DNA of 64,000 nt from Mesobacterium_A hydrothermale (GCF_035818635.1 NZ_JAYLLH010000003.1:124001-188000); one strand, 5' to 3'; counted from the first letter of the stretch, positions 34,144 to 43,565 are shown. Notes: generated by a model from the letters alone, not told the origin. A program made the numbers and translations.

Positions 34144-35676
34144 TCACAGCGGAATGTTGTCGTGCTTCTTCCACGGGTTGGTCAATTTCTTGCCGCGCAG
34201 CATGGCAAAGGCCCGGCTGACCCGGCGACGGGTCGAGCGCGGCTGGATCACCTCGTCGATGAAACCGCGCTCTGCCGCCACGAACGGGTTGGCAAACCGG
34301 TCTTCATACTCCTTGGTGTGGGCAGCGATTTTCTCGGCATCTCCCAGATCGGCGCGGTGGATGATCTCGGTCGCCCCCTTGGCACCCATCACCGCGATTT
34401 CCGCGGTTGGCCAGGCATAGTTCACATCGCCTCGCAGGTGCTTGGACGACATCACGTCATAGGCTCCGCCATAGGCTTTGCGCGTGATGACCGTGACCTT
34501 GGGCACCGTTGCTTCGCCGAAGGCAAACAGCAGCTTGGCACCGTGCTTGATGACGCCACCGTATTCCTGGCCGGTCCCCGGCAGGAACCCCGGCACGTCG
34601 ACAAAGGTCAGGAGCGGGATTTCGAACGCATCGCAGAACCGCACGAAACGCGCGGCCTTGCGACTGCTGTCGATATCCAGGCAGCCCGCCAGAACCATCG
34701 GCTGGTTCGCAACGATGCCCACGGTCTGACCTTCCAGTCGGATGAACCCGGTGATGATGTTCTTGGCGAAGTTTTCCTGAATCTCGTAGAAATCGCCTTC
34801 GTCCGCGACCTTCAGGATCAGTTCCTTCATGTCATAGGGGGTGTTGGCGTTTTCAGGGATCAGCGTATCCAGGCTATCCTCGATCCGTGCGACATCGTCA
34901 AAGAACGGACGCACGGGGGGCTTTTCGCGGTTGTTCAGCGGCAGGAAATCGACAAGGCGACGCACCTCTGCCAGCGCCTCTACGTCATTTTCGAACGCCC
35001 CGTCGGCGACCGAGGATTTTCGGGTGTGGGTCGATGCCCCGCCCAGTTCCTCGGCCGTCACCACCTCGTTCGTGACGGTCTTCACCACGTCGGGGCCGGT
35101 CACGAACATGTAGGACGAATCCTTCACCATGAAGATGAAGTCGGTCATCGCAGGCGAATAGACCGCGCCGCCCGCGCAGGGGCCCATGATGACGGAAATC
35201 TGTGGCACCACGCCGGACGCCATGATGTTGCGCTGGAAAATCTCGGCATAGCCCGCCAGCGCGTCCACCCCTTCCTGGATCCGGGCACCGCCGGAATCGT
35301 TCAGGCCGATCACCGGCGCGCCGTTCTGAACGGCCATATCCATGATCTTGCAAATCTTCTGCGCGTGGGTGGCCGACACTGACCCGCCCAGAACGGTAAA
35401 GTCCTGGCTGAACACATAGACCATACGGCCATTGATCGTGCCCCAGCCGGTGATCACCCCATCGCCTGCGGGCTTGTTGCCCTGCATGCCGAAATCGGTG
35501 CAGCGGTGCGCGACGAACATGTCGTATTCTTCAAAGCTGCCTTCATCGAGCAACAGCTCAACCCGCTCGCGGGCGGTCAGCTTGCCCTTGGCGTGCTGGG
35601 CGTCGATACGGCGCTGGCCGCCACCCAGGCGGGCATCGGCGCGGCGGGATTCGAGTTCGTGCAGGATATCTTTCAT
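34144..35676 (-). CDS. pccB: Propionyl-CoA carboxylase beta subunit PccB
   Basis: Carboxyltransferase subunit moving CO2 from biotin-PccA to propionyl-CoA. The 510 residues show the two crotonase-like carboxyltransferase halves, with oxyanion-hole regions such as VPQISVIMGPCAGGAVYSPA (acyl-CoA half) and the C-terminal IMGAKGATEII-type biotin half (AVMGAKGATEIIHRAD). The start at 35676 (MKDILHELESRRADARL) is the family start. Its promoter region contains repeated TTTGC half-sites typical of PccR control. Confidence 0.97.
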   Translation of the reverse strand: MKDILHELESRRADARLGGGQRRIDAQHAKGKLTARERVELLLDEGSFEEYDMFVAHRCTDFGMQGNKPAGDGVITGWGTINGRMVYVFSQDFTVLGGSVSATHAQKICKIMDMAVQNGAPVIGLNDSGGARIQEGVDALAGYAEIFQRNIMASGVVPQISVIMGPCAGGAVYSPAMTDFIFMVKDSSYMFVTGPDVVKTVTNEVVTAEELGGASTHTRKSSVADGAFENDVEALAEVRRLVDFLPLNNREKPPVRPFFDDVARIEDSLDTLIPENANTPYDMKELILKVADEGDFYEIQENFAKNIITGFIRLEGQTVGIVANQPMVLAGCLDIDSSRKAARFVRFCDAFEIPLLTFVDVPGFLPGTGQEYGGVIKHGAKLLFAFGEATVPKVTVITRKAYGGAYDVMSSKHLRGDVNYAWPTAEIAVMGAKGATEIIHRADLGDAEKIAAHTKEYEDRFANPFVAAERGFIDEVIQPRSTRRRVSRAFAMLRGKKLTNPWKKHDNIPL

Positions 35677-35738
35677 GGGCGGTCCCCTCCGTTTGGCGCG
35701 AACATACAAGGGAACGGCCGCCTCTCAAGACTTTTCCG

Positions 35739-35792
35739 GCAAATTTGCAAATCTTGGAAAACTATTTATCCGCAAATCGCAAATTCGCAAAC
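35739..35792. promoter_or_regulatory. PccR-type half-site cluster between pccB and the MFS gene
   Basis: GCAAATTTGC (35739-35748) and ATTTGCAAAT (35743-35752) overlap as palindromes, followed by three CGCAAA units at 35771-35792 (TTTGCG read on the minus strand) spaced 7-8 bases apart. PccR of Rhodobacter sphaeroides is known to bind TTTGCAAA-type repeats upstream of pccB. The sites lie 63 or more bases from both divergent starts and could control pccB and the transporter. Confidence 0.65.
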
Positions 35793-35852
35793 AAACCACC
35801 AGCGCAAAAACACCTTTGGACAAAGCCCGCAAACAGGCGTAGCGATGTTGAC

Positions 35853-37073
35853 ATGGACAACACGCCCCGAGTCGTCTTTCTCGACCGTACGACACCGCCT
35901 CACATTTCGACGCTCATCCTGCTGGCCGGCATTTCCGCGCTGGCGATGAACATTTTCCTGCCGTCCCTGCCGAACATGGCGGCCTATTTCGACACCGAAT
36001 ACCACCTGATGCAGCTGTCGGTGGCGATCTATCTTGCCGTCAACGCGGTGCTGCAAATCCTGATTGGCCCGATTTCGGACAAGCTCGGCCGTCGCCCCGT
36101 GATCCTTGCCGGGATCGGTGGGTTCTGCCTGGCCACGATCGGCTGCCTGCTGGCCACGAATGTCTATGTTTTCCTGTTGTTCCGGATGCTTCAGGCAATG
36201 ATCGTTGCCGCCATGGTTCTGTCCCGCGCGGTGGTCCGCGACATGGTCCCCGCCGACCAGGCGGCATCGATGATCGGGTATGTCACCATGGGCATGTCCG
36301 TGGTGCCGATGATCGGCCCGCTGATCGGCGGCCTGTTGGACGAGGCGTTCGGCTGGCACGCCAACTTTGTCCTGCTGTTCATTCTGGGGGCTGCCCTGTT
36401 CTGGCTGACATGGACCGACCTGGGCGAAACCGCCGCGAAAAGCGGGCTGACCCTGGCGCAGCAGTTCCGCGAGTATCCAGAGCTGCTGAAATCGCCGCGT
36501 TTCTGGGGCTATGCCATGGCGGCAGCGCTGTCATCGGGGGCGTTTTTTGCCTATCTTGGCGGTGCCCCCTTCGTGGCGACCGAGGTCTTTGGCCTGCAAC
36601 CGGCCGAGATGGGCTTTTATTTCGGTGCCCCGGCGATCGGCTATTTCTTCGGTAATTTCCTGTCCGGCCGGTTTTCCGCCCGTGTCGGCATCGACCGGAT
36701 GATCCTTGCAGGCGGCATCGTGAACGTCGTCGGGCTCAGCGTGTCGATGCTGGTGTTCCTGGCCGGCTATGGGTCTGCCCTCAGTTTCTTCGGCTTCATG
36801 ACGCTGGTAGGCCTTGGCAACGGCCTGACGATTCCGAACGGCACCACCGGCACCCTGTCGGTGCGCCCGAAACTGGCAGGCACCGCGGCGGGCCTTGGCG
36901 GAGCGATCATGATCGGCGGCGGCGCCGGCCTGTCGGCGCTGGCAGGGTCGCTGTTGACACCGGGCACCGGCGCCTGGCCGCTTTTGTGGCTGATGGTGGC
37001 CGTATCGGCGGGGTCGGTGATCGCGATCATGCTGGTCATGCGCCGCAACAAGCGGCTGACGGGGCTGGACTGA
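35853..37073 (+). CDS. MFS transporter of the Bcr/CflA drug-resistance type
   Basis: The 406-residue protein has about 12 hydrophobic segments and the DHA1 motif A variant GPISDKLGRRPVILAG after the second helix. Family members export drugs or small metabolites by proton antiport. ATG 35853 is preferred; an upstream frame to 35745 would run over the half-site cluster. It is located between pccB and pccR and shares the pccB control region, so a substrate related to short-chain acid metabolism is conceivable but unproven. Confidence 0.87.
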   Translation: MDNTPRVVFLDRTTPPHISTLILLAGISALAMNIFLPSLPNMAAYFDTEYHLMQLSVAIYLAVNAVLQILIGPISDKLGRRPVILAGIGGFCLATIGCLLATNVYVFLLFRMLQAMIVAAMVLSRAVVRDMVPADQAASMIGYVTMGMSVVPMIGPLIGGLLDEAFGWHANFVLLFILGAALFWLTWTDLGETAAKSGLTLAQQFREYPELLKSPRFWGYAMAAALSSGAFFAYLGGAPFVATEVFGLQPAEMGFYFGAPAIGYFFGNFLSGRFSARVGIDRMILAGGIVNVVGLSVSMLVFLAGYGSALSFFGFMTLVGLGNGLTIPNGTTGTLSVRPKLAGTAAGLGGAIMIGGGAGLSALAGSLLTPGTGAWPLLWLMVAVSAGSVIAIMLVMRRNKRLTGLD

Positions 37074-37082
37074 CCCGGTCCA

Positions 37083-37122
37083 ATTTGCAAAACCTGTCCC
37101 AAGGTGATGCAAAGGTGCAAAG
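37083..37122. promoter_or_regulatory. Likely PccR autoregulatory sites before pccR
   Basis: ATTTGCAAAA (37083-37092) and the doublet TGCAAAGG-TGCAAAG (37108-37122) precede the ATG at 37123. The second lies over the ribosome-binding region, so binding there could block initiation. This fits ScfR-family autoregulation. Confidence 0.6.
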
Positions 37123-38520
37123 ATGCCGGTTCAGAAACTCTATGCCGGGGCCAAGCTGCGTGACATTCGCGGGCGGTTGGGACTGACGCAAAAGGAATTT
37201 GCCGCCAAGCTGGGCGTGTCGCTGCCCTATCTCAACCAGATGGAAAACAACAATCGCCCGGTCAGCACCACCGTGGTGCTGGCGCTGGCGCGCGAATTCG
37301 GGCTGGATGTGACCGAACTGGGCCATTCCGACGCCGAGCGGCTTGTGACGGACATGCGAGAGGCGCTGGCCGACCCGGTGTTTTCCGATGACACCCCGCC
37401 GCTTGCAGACTTGCGTCTGACCGCGTCGAACGCCCCGGCGCTGGCACGCGCTTTCCTGGAACTGCACCGCGCCTATCGCCAGACCCACGAACGGCTGGCC
37501 AGTCTGGACGAGGCCCTGGGCCGCGAAGGCGCACAGCTTCAGCCCAGCCCGTGGGAGGAAGTGCGCGATTTCTTCCACTATTGCGACAACTACATCGACG
37601 CCGTGGACCGCGCCGCCGAACGCTTTGCCGAAAAGCTGCCCGGCCCCGATCCCCGCGCCGCCGCGCTTGCCGATCTGCGCGCCCATGGCGTGACGGTTCA
37701 TCACAGCGCGACCGATACGCTGCGCCATTTCGATCCCGAAACCCGCACCCTGACGCTGTCGTCCTTTGCCCCTCCGGAAACCCGTGCCTTCCAGGTGCTG
37801 TTGCAGATTGCGCTCTTGCGGCAGGACAAGCTGCTCGAGGCGACGCTGGACCTGGCCCGGTTCCAGTCCGAAGCCGCCCGCGCCATCGCCAAGATCGGCC
37901 TTGCGAACTATTTCGCCGGGGCCGCCTTGATGCCCTACGGCGCGTTTCTGGAAGCGGCGCAGGATACACGGCACGATCTGGAGCTGCTGGCCAGCCGTTT
38001 CGGCGCGTCGGTCGAACAGGTGGCGCACCGGTTGTCGACCTTGCAACGGCCCGGCGCCAAGGGAATCCCGTTCTTCTTTGTCCGGGTCGATCAGGCCGGC
38101 ACGATCACCAAGCGGCATTCGGCCACCCGGCTGCAATTCGCCCGCTTCGGCGGCGCCTGCCCGCTGTGGAACGTGCACCGCGCGTTTGAATCGCCCGGCC
38201 GCTTCCTGCGGCAACTGGCGGAAACGCCGGACGGGGTGCGCTATATCTCGCTGGCGCGGGACGTGTCGAAAGGCGGCGGACACTACGGCGCGCCAGTGCG
38301 TCGCTATGCGATTTCGCTGGGATGCGAAGTGCGCCACGCGCCCGCGCTGGTGTATGCCGACGGAATGGACGTTGGCCGCGACGGGGCGTTCGAGCCCATC
38401 GGCATTTCCTGCCGTATCTGCGAGCGCACACAATGCCATCAGCGCTCTGTCCCGCCGCTGGAGCGGCGGCTGTCGATCCACCCTGACCACCGTGGCGTTC
38501 TGCCCTACGAGGTCGGTTGA
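37123..38520 (+). CDS. pccR: Short-chain fatty acyl-CoA regulator PccR (ScfR family)
   Basis: The 465-residue transcriptional regulator has an N-terminal XRE-type HTH (about 8-62; LRDIRGRLGLTQKEFAAKLG), an IrrE_N-like metallopeptidase-fold middle domain, and a C-terminal DUF2083 domain with a cysteine group C-R-I-C-x4-C (CRICERTQC). This architecture defines ScfR proteins such as RamB and PccR. Its place next to pccB and the TTTGC sites in both promoters support control of propionyl-CoA carboxylation. Which acyl-CoA is sensed is inferred from the Rhodobacter protein. Confidence 0.92.
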   Translation: MPVQKLYAGAKLRDIRGRLGLTQKEFAAKLGVSLPYLNQMENNNRPVSTTVVLALAREFGLDVTELGHSDAERLVTDMREALADPVFSDDTPPLADLRLTASNAPALARAFLELHRAYRQTHERLASLDEALGREGAQLQPSPWEEVRDFFHYCDNYIDAVDRAAERFAEKLPGPDPRAAALADLRAHGVTVHHSATDTLRHFDPETRTLTLSSFAPPETRAFQVLLQIALLRQDKLLEATLDLARFQSEAARAIAKIGLANYFAGAALMPYGAFLEAAQDTRHDLELLASRFGASVEQVAHRLSTLQRPGAKGIPFFFVRVDQAGTITKRHSATRLQFARFGGACPLWNVHRAFESPGRFLRQLAETPDGVRYISLARDVSKGGGHYGAPVRRYAISLGCEVRHAPALVYADGMDVGRDGAFEPIGISCRICERTQCHQRSVPPLERRLSIHPDHRGVLPYEVG

Positions 38521-38523
38521 TGG

Positions 38524-38552
38524 AAAAAAGGCGCGGCCCAATGGACCGCGCC
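38524..38552 (-). terminator. Terminator after ydcH-like gene
   Basis: GGCGCGG and CCGCGCC (38530-38536, 38546-38552) form the stem, followed on the minus strand by six T residues at 38524-38529. It also sits 3' of the convergent pccR. Confidence 0.85.
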
Positions 38553-38580
38553 CCAGTCAGACCTGACGCAACCGAAAAGG

Positions 38581-38817
38581 TCAGGCGGAAAGAAGCTTGT
38601 AGATCTCGTCTTTCAACGCGGCGCGCTGCTTGCGCAGATCGGTTTCTGCCAACGTGTCCATCGGCTCGACATTGGTTTCGGCGCGGTGAACCTGGCGGTT
38701 AAGGTCATGATACTGATCGGCCAGACGAGCGAAATGGCTGTCGGCCTGCTTGAGTTCGGTGATCTTTGCCGCGAGTTCCGGGAACTCTTCGTGCAGTTCA
38801 TGAGGGGTATGGGACAT
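38581..38817 (-). CDS. YdcH-family (DUF465) coiled-coil protein
   Basis: The 78-residue protein is almost entirely helical and charged, with two heptad-like stretches (LAAKITELKQADSHFARLA and DLRKQRAALKDEIYKLL) and the family DSHF-x-RLxD-x-YHxLN motif (DSHFARLADQYHDLNRQV). Its molecular role is unknown. It is a single-gene unit closed by the hairpin at 38524-38552. Confidence 0.88.
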   Translation of the reverse strand: MSHTPHELHEEFPELAAKITELKQADSHFARLADQYHDLNRQVHRAETNVEPMDTLAETDLRKQRAALKDEIYKLLSA

Positions 38818-38917
38818 GCGATCCTTCCTGTCTTCTTGTTACGCCCGAGTCTATGCCCGGTGGCAGCCAAAAACCTTGATCGGTGTCAAAAGCGGTGCGT
38901 CACATGCCTTTTTTCGA

Positions 38918-39583
38918 CTAGCGTTTCGCGCGCCGCCAGCCAGCCGACAGGGCCTCGTCCTCGGTACAGAACCAGCGTTCGCCTTGTTCCGTTTTGATCG
39001 TTGTACGTTCATAGTCCCGCTGGCCCGGAACGTGGTAGATACGCACATCGTCAGAGTTGATGTTCCCCTTGATCACGCAGCCCTCGGGTGCAGTCTGCAA
39101 ATTCACTGTACTCCGCGCGTGCTGTTTGTTTGTGCGGTACGCAGACGGGGCTTGTACCCCTTGTCCGTGCAGCCCGCGATCGTTCACCGCTGCACCCTTT
39201 TCGTCCAGGTCGTAGTCCTTCGAATATTTGCGATAGGCAAAGGCCAGCCCATCCCTTACCAGTCGTTGCCCGATGTCTTGCCCATCCACGAAACACTTGG
39301 CGACAATGCGTTCGTATCGCTGATCATAGTCCGTTTGAACACAGGCGGCCCACTGCCCCTGATACCGCGCGCGGACCTCACCAACCACCCAGGCGCCACA
39401 GCGCCAGCCCGGGACACCGTTGCCGCCGCACATCTGATCGCGTTCCGGCGCGTCAATCCCGTGCAGGCGCACGCGGGTTCCGCCCACGTCCAACGTATCG
39501 CCGTCGATCACACGAATGGGCCCCGACACATCGGCCCAGACCGGCGCCGACATTAGAACAAGTAGAGAACAAATTCTTAACAC
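38918..39583 (-). CDS. Exported thermonuclease-like (SNase) protein
   Basis: The 221-residue protein has a signal peptide (MLRICSLLVLMSAPVWA; start GTG at 39583) and an SNase domain with the catalytic signature VIDGDTLDVGGTRVRLHGIDAPE and DQRYERIVAKC (residues about 24-135). A C-terminal segment (about 155-220) with HVPGQRDYERT and WFCTEDEALSAGWRRAK is the periplasmic-type extension seen in related proteins. Probable Ca-dependent extracytoplasmic nuclease; activity not shown. Confidence 0.87.
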   Translation of the reverse strand: MLRICSLLVLMSAPVWADVSGPIRVIDGDTLDVGGTRVRLHGIDAPERDQMCGGNGVPGWRCGAWVVGEVRARYQGQWAACVQTDYDQRYERIVAKCFVDGQDIGQRLVRDGLAFAYRKYSKDYDLDEKGAAVNDRGLHGQGVQAPSAYRTNKQHARSTVNLQTAPEGCVIKGNINSDDVRIYHVPGQRDYERTTIKTEQGERWFCTEDEALSAGWRRAKR

Positions 39584-39657
39584 CCGGTTAATAAACGGAT
39601 GTGCTCCGGGATTCGCAACCCGGATCGTTCACACAGGTTAACGACGGATCGAAACGG

Positions 39658-41289
39658 TCAGCGCTGCCGGGTCTGCCAGTCGGGGTGCACCCAAGGTTCG
39701 GCATTCGATGGCGGCAGGCTGCGGCCAAGGATGTGGTCCGACACCTTTTCCCCCACCATGATCGACGGCGCATTCAGGTTGCCGTTGGTGATGCGCGGAA
39801 AGACCGAGCTGTCGGCCACGCGCAGCCCGTCCACCCCGATCACACGGCCCTGCGGATCGACCACCGCCATCGGGTCATCTGCCCGCCCCATCCGGCAGGT
39901 GCCGCAGGGGTGATAGGCGCTTTCGGCGTGTTCGCGGATCACGTCATCCAGTTCGTCGTCCGATTGGTAGTGCGCACCGGGCTGGATTTCCTTGCCTCGG
40001 AACTCATCGAACGCCGGCTGCGCAAAAATCTCTCGGGTCAGGCGGATACAGCGGCGGAAGTCGATCCAGTCCTGTTCCTCGGACATGTAGTTGAACCGGA
40101 TCACCGGTGCATCGGACGGAGCCGCCGACCGAAGGGTGACCGCGCCGCGCGACGGGCTGCGCATCGGGCCGACATGGGCCTGGAACCCGTGGCCCTCGGC
40201 CACCGCCTTGCCGTCATAGCGCACGGCGATGGGCAGGAAATGGAACTGGATATCGGGGTAATCCACCCCCGGCGCAGACCGGATGAACCCGCAGCTTTCG
40301 AATTGGTTCGAGGCCCCCGGCCCGGTCCGGGTCAGCATCCAGCGCGCGCCGACATAGGCTTTGCCCAGAAGGTTCCAGTAGGTGTAAAGCGAGACCGGTT
40401 GTGTCGCCTGCATCTGCACATACAGTTCCAGGTGGTCCTGAAGGTTCGCCCCCACGCCGGGCCGGTCTGCCCGCACCTCGATCCCATGGTCGCGCAGATG
40501 CGCGGCGGGGCCGATCCCCGACAGCATCAGCAGCTTGGGAGAATTGATGGACGAAGCGGCGATGATCACCTCTTGCGTCGCGCGCACCACCTGGTCGGCC
40601 AGTTCAACGCCCACGGCGCGGCCGTCTTCGAACACCACGTGCTGCGCCAGGCCCCGCACCAGTTGCACGCCATTGCGCAGCGCCGGCCGCAAGTAGGCAT
40701 TGGCCGCCGACCAGCGCCGCCCCTTGTGCACCGTCATGTCGAACCGGCCAAAGCCTTCCTGCCGCTGGCCGTTGTAATCCTCGGTCACACCGTACCCGGC
40801 CTGTTCACCCGCCTTGATGAACGCCTGCACCAGCGGGTTTTCCGCCCGCGCCTGCCGCACATGCAGCGGGCCGTCGGTTCCGCGCCAGTCCGACGCGGTC
40901 TGCCCGTCCCAGGTTTCCATCCGCCGGAAATAGGGCAGCACATCCGCATAGCCCCAGCCATCCGAGCCCTGATCGCGCCAATGGTCGAAATCGCGGGCGT
41001 GGCCCCGGACATAGACCATGCCGTTGATGCTGGACGACCCGCCGATCACCTTGCCGCGCGGACAGGCCATGCGGCGCCCGCCCATGTGCGGCTCGGGTTC
41101 TGACCAGTACCCCCAGTCATAGCGGGCCATGTTCATCGGATAGGACAGCGCCCCCGGCATCTGGATGAACGGGCCCGCATCGGTGCCGCCATATTCGATG
41201 ACGATCACGGATTTGCCCGCCTCGGACAGCCGGTAAGCCATGGCGCAACCGGCAGAGCCGGCGCCGACGATGACGTAATCTGCTTGCAT
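39658..41289 (-). CDS. betA: Choline dehydrogenase BetA (GMC oxidoreductase)
   Basis: FAD enzyme oxidising choline to betaine aldehyde, and in some family members further to betaine. The 543-residue protein has the FAD-binding GxGxxG in YVIVGAGSAGCAMAYRLSE near the N-terminus, the GMC signature region PRGKVIGGSSSINGMVYVRG, and the C-terminal active-site His/Asn region HPCGTCRMG. The start at 41289 (MQADYVIVG) fits BetA. It follows betC after 140 bases and ends the betI-betC-betA unit. Confidence 0.94.
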   Translation of the reverse strand: MQADYVIVGAGSAGCAMAYRLSEAGKSVIVIEYGGTDAGPFIQMPGALSYPMNMARYDWGYWSEPEPHMGGRRMACPRGKVIGGSSSINGMVYVRGHARDFDHWRDQGSDGWGYADVLPYFRRMETWDGQTASDWRGTDGPLHVRQARAENPLVQAFIKAGEQAGYGVTEDYNGQRQEGFGRFDMTVHKGRRWSAANAYLRPALRNGVQLVRGLAQHVVFEDGRAVGVELADQVVRATQEVIIAASSINSPKLLMLSGIGPAAHLRDHGIEVRADRPGVGANLQDHLELYVQMQATQPVSLYTYWNLLGKAYVGARWMLTRTGPGASNQFESCGFIRSAPGVDYPDIQFHFLPIAVRYDGKAVAEGHGFQAHVGPMRSPSRGAVTLRSAAPSDAPVIRFNYMSEEQDWIDFRRCIRLTREIFAQPAFDEFRGKEIQPGAHYQSDDELDDVIREHAESAYHPCGTCRMGRADDPMAVVDPQGRVIGVDGLRVADSSVFPRITNGNLNAPSIMVGEKVSDHILGRSLPPSNAEPWVHPDWQTRQR

Positions 41290-41429
41290 CAGAGCGCCGC
41301 TCCTTGTCTGCGGGCACGCGGGTTGCCCATCCTGGCATCGCCGCGGCGAAAGCTTGGCCATCCAAACCGATGCGCCTGCGCGCCGGGGCCCGTTCTGCGG
41401 GTGCGTGTTTCCTTATCGGCCCGCATCGC

Positions 41430-42938
41430 TCATTCGCCCCGTGGAAAGCGCTGGTTTTCCTCCAGCACGTTCAGGTCCATATGGTTGCGCATGTAGCGTT
41501 CCGACGCCTTTTGCAGCGGCTGGTAGTCCCAGGGGAAATAGTCGCCGTTCCTCAGCGCCTCGTACACCACCCACCGGCGGGCCTGGCTTTGGCGGACATC
41601 GGCATCGAACCGGTCCAGGTCCCAGCGGGCATCGGCCATCTTGCGGAACTCCGCCAGCAAGTCTTGCGACGCCGGATCATCGACCAGGTTGTTCAACTCC
41701 AAAGGGTCTGCCCGCAGGTCAAAGAACTGTTCGGGGTCCAATACGCAACGGGTGTATTTCCACCGGCCCTGCACCAGCGCCACCAGCGGGGCATAGCTGG
41801 CCTCTGCCGCGTATTCCATCGCCACCGGGGTTTCACGGGCCTGTCCGAAACTCAGCCCCGAGATGTCCTCGCCCGTTGTCCAGGGCCCGACCTCGTGCCA
41901 ATCGACCGAGGCCAGCGAACACAGCGTCGGACAGACGTCGATGGTCGACACCGGATCGGTCACCAGCCCCGGTTCCATCTGCGGGGCCGAGATCATCAGC
42001 CGCACGCGGGCAGAGCCCTCGAAGAAGGTCATCTTGTACCACAGGCCGCGCTCTCCCAGCATGTCGCCGTGGTCGCTGACAAATACAATGATCGCCTCTT
42101 GCCGGGTGCGTTCAAGCACGTCCATCAGTTCCCCGATCTTGTCGTCGAGATAGCTGATATTGGCGAAATAGGCGCGGCGGGCGCGCTGTACCATTTCGTC
42201 GGTCAGGTTGTAGGACCGCCAGTCATTGGCATCGAAGATCCGCCGGGAATGGGCATCCTGTTCGTCATAAGGGATCGGGCCGACCTGCGGCATCAGGTGG
42301 GCGCAATCCTCGTACAGGTCCCAGTATTTTCGGCGCGCGACGTAAGGATCGTGCGGGTGGGTAAAGCTGACGGTCAGGCACCACGGACGCTCATCCTTGC
42401 CACGCGCCAGATCGTAAAGTTTCTGGCAGGCAAGAAAGCCGACCTCGTCATCGTATTCCATCTGGTTGGTGATCTCGGCCACGCCCGCGCCGGTCACCGA
42501 CCCCATGTTGTGATACCACCAGTCGATCCGCTCGCCCGGTTTGCGGTAATCCGGGGTCCAGCCGAAATCCGGCGGGTAGATGTCGGTGGTCAGCCGGTCC
42601 TCGAACCCATGCAACTGGTCGGGGCCGACGAAATGCATTTTCCCGGACAGGCAGGTGTAATAGCCCGCTCGCCGCAGGTGGTGGGCATAGGTCGGGATCG
42701 ACGAGGCGAATTCGGCGGCGTTGTCATAGACCCCGGTGGCCGAGGGCAACTGCCCCGACATGAACGCCGCCCGCCCCGGCGCGCACAGCGGCGAGGCGGT
42801 ATAGGCATTGGCGAACCGGGTGGATCGTTCTGCCAGCGCGCGCAGGTGCGGCACATGCAGCCAGTCGGCGGGACCGTCGGGGAACAACGTGCCGTTCAAC
42901 TGGTCGACCATGATGATCAGGATGTTGGGTTTGGTCAC
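41430..42938 (-). CDS. betC: Choline-sulfatase BetC
   Basis: Hydrolyses choline-O-sulfate to choline and sulfate. The 502-residue sulfatase has the formylglycine motif C52-A-P-G-R (SPLCAPGRAAFMSG) and the metal motifs NILIIMVDQ near the N-terminus and FVSDHGDMLGERGLW in the middle. A C-terminal choline-sulfatase extension ends ERYMRNHMDLNVLEEN. It begins three bases after betI. Together with betA it uses choline sulfate as an osmolyte or sulfur source. Confidence 0.94.
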   Translation of the reverse strand: MTKPNILIIMVDQLNGTLFPDGPADWLHVPHLRALAERSTRFANAYTASPLCAPGRAAFMSGQLPSATGVYDNAAEFASSIPTYAHHLRRAGYYTCLSGKMHFVGPDQLHGFEDRLTTDIYPPDFGWTPDYRKPGERIDWWYHNMGSVTGAGVAEITNQMEYDDEVGFLACQKLYDLARGKDERPWCLTVSFTHPHDPYVARRKYWDLYEDCAHLMPQVGPIPYDEQDAHSRRIFDANDWRSYNLTDEMVQRARRAYFANISYLDDKIGELMDVLERTRQEAIIVFVSDHGDMLGERGLWYKMTFFEGSARVRLMISAPQMEPGLVTDPVSTIDVCPTLCSLASVDWHEVGPWTTGEDISGLSFGQARETPVAMEYAAEASYAPLVALVQGRWKYTRCVLDPEQFFDLRADPLELNNLVDDPASQDLLAEFRKMADARWDLDRFDADVRQSQARRWVVYEALRNGDYFPWDYQPLQKASERYMRNHMDLNVLEENQRFPRGE

Positions 42939-42941
42939 TGC

Positions 42942-43508
42942 TCACTCTCCCGCAAGCGCACGGGCGCAGGTCAGCACCTGTTCCGCCCCGGTTTCCATGT
43001 CGCAGTCCCCCAGCACCGCGCGCAGATAGACGCCGTCGATCAGCGCCCCCAGTGTCTGCGCCGCCGGCAGAGGATCGGTGACGTGCCAGCGCAGGGCATG
43101 GCACAGGTTAGACTGCAAGCGTTTCTGGTAAATCCTCAGCAGCCGCGCCGCCTCTGGCACCGATTGGGCCTGAACGTAGAAATTCAGCCAGGCGGAAACC
43201 GTCGCCGGTTCGAAACAGGACGGCGCGAAATTGGCGCGGATGACGGCCGCCAACCGGTCCTGCGGCCGCGCGCAGGCGGTCAGCGCGCTGCGGACCTCGG
43301 CCGAATATTCCCGCAGGATATGGCGCATCGCCGCCAGGAAGATCTGGTCCTTGCCGCCGAAATAGTGATGCGCCAGCGCGCTAGACATGCCGGCGCGCCG
43401 GGCAATCTGGCTGACGGTCACGTCCAGCGACCCGGCGGCCCCGATTTCGGCCACCGTGGCCTGTACCAGCGCGGCGCGCCGGACCGGCTCCATTCCAAGC
43501 TTTGGCAT
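42942..43508 (-). CDS. betI: Choline-responsive repressor BetI (TetR family)
   Basis: The 188-residue TetR-type repressor has an N-terminal HTH (LDVTVSQIARRAGMSSALAH, residues about 27-46) followed by the BetI-type ligand domain including FYVQAQSVPEAARLLRIYQKR. It represses bet genes until choline is present. The start at 43508 is chosen because it gives MPKLGMEPVRRAAL, the family N-terminus. An inverted repeat directly upstream is the likely operator. Confidence 0.93.
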   Translation of the reverse strand: MPKLGMEPVRRAALVQATVAEIGAAGSLDVTVSQIARRAGMSSALAHHYFGGKDQIFLAAMRHILREYSAEVRSALTACARPQDRLAAVIRANFAPSCFEPATVSAWLNFYVQAQSVPEAARLLRIYQKRLQSNLCHALRWHVTDPLPAAQTLGALIDGVYLRAVLGDCDMETGAEQVLTCARALAGE

Positions 43509-43541
43509 TGCGGATCCCCTTTGCGCCAAGGGTTCCGGTTT

Positions 43542-43565
43542 TTTATTGACTCGTCAATCAATAAA
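43542..43565. promoter_or_regulatory. BetI operator candidate
   Basis: TTTATTGA (43542-43549) and TCAATAAA (43558-43565) are inverted arms, and the inner ATTGAC-TC-GTCAAT (43545-43558) is a second nested palindrome. It is 34 bases upstream of the betI start, matching the BetI operator type in other bacteria. Confidence 0.75.
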
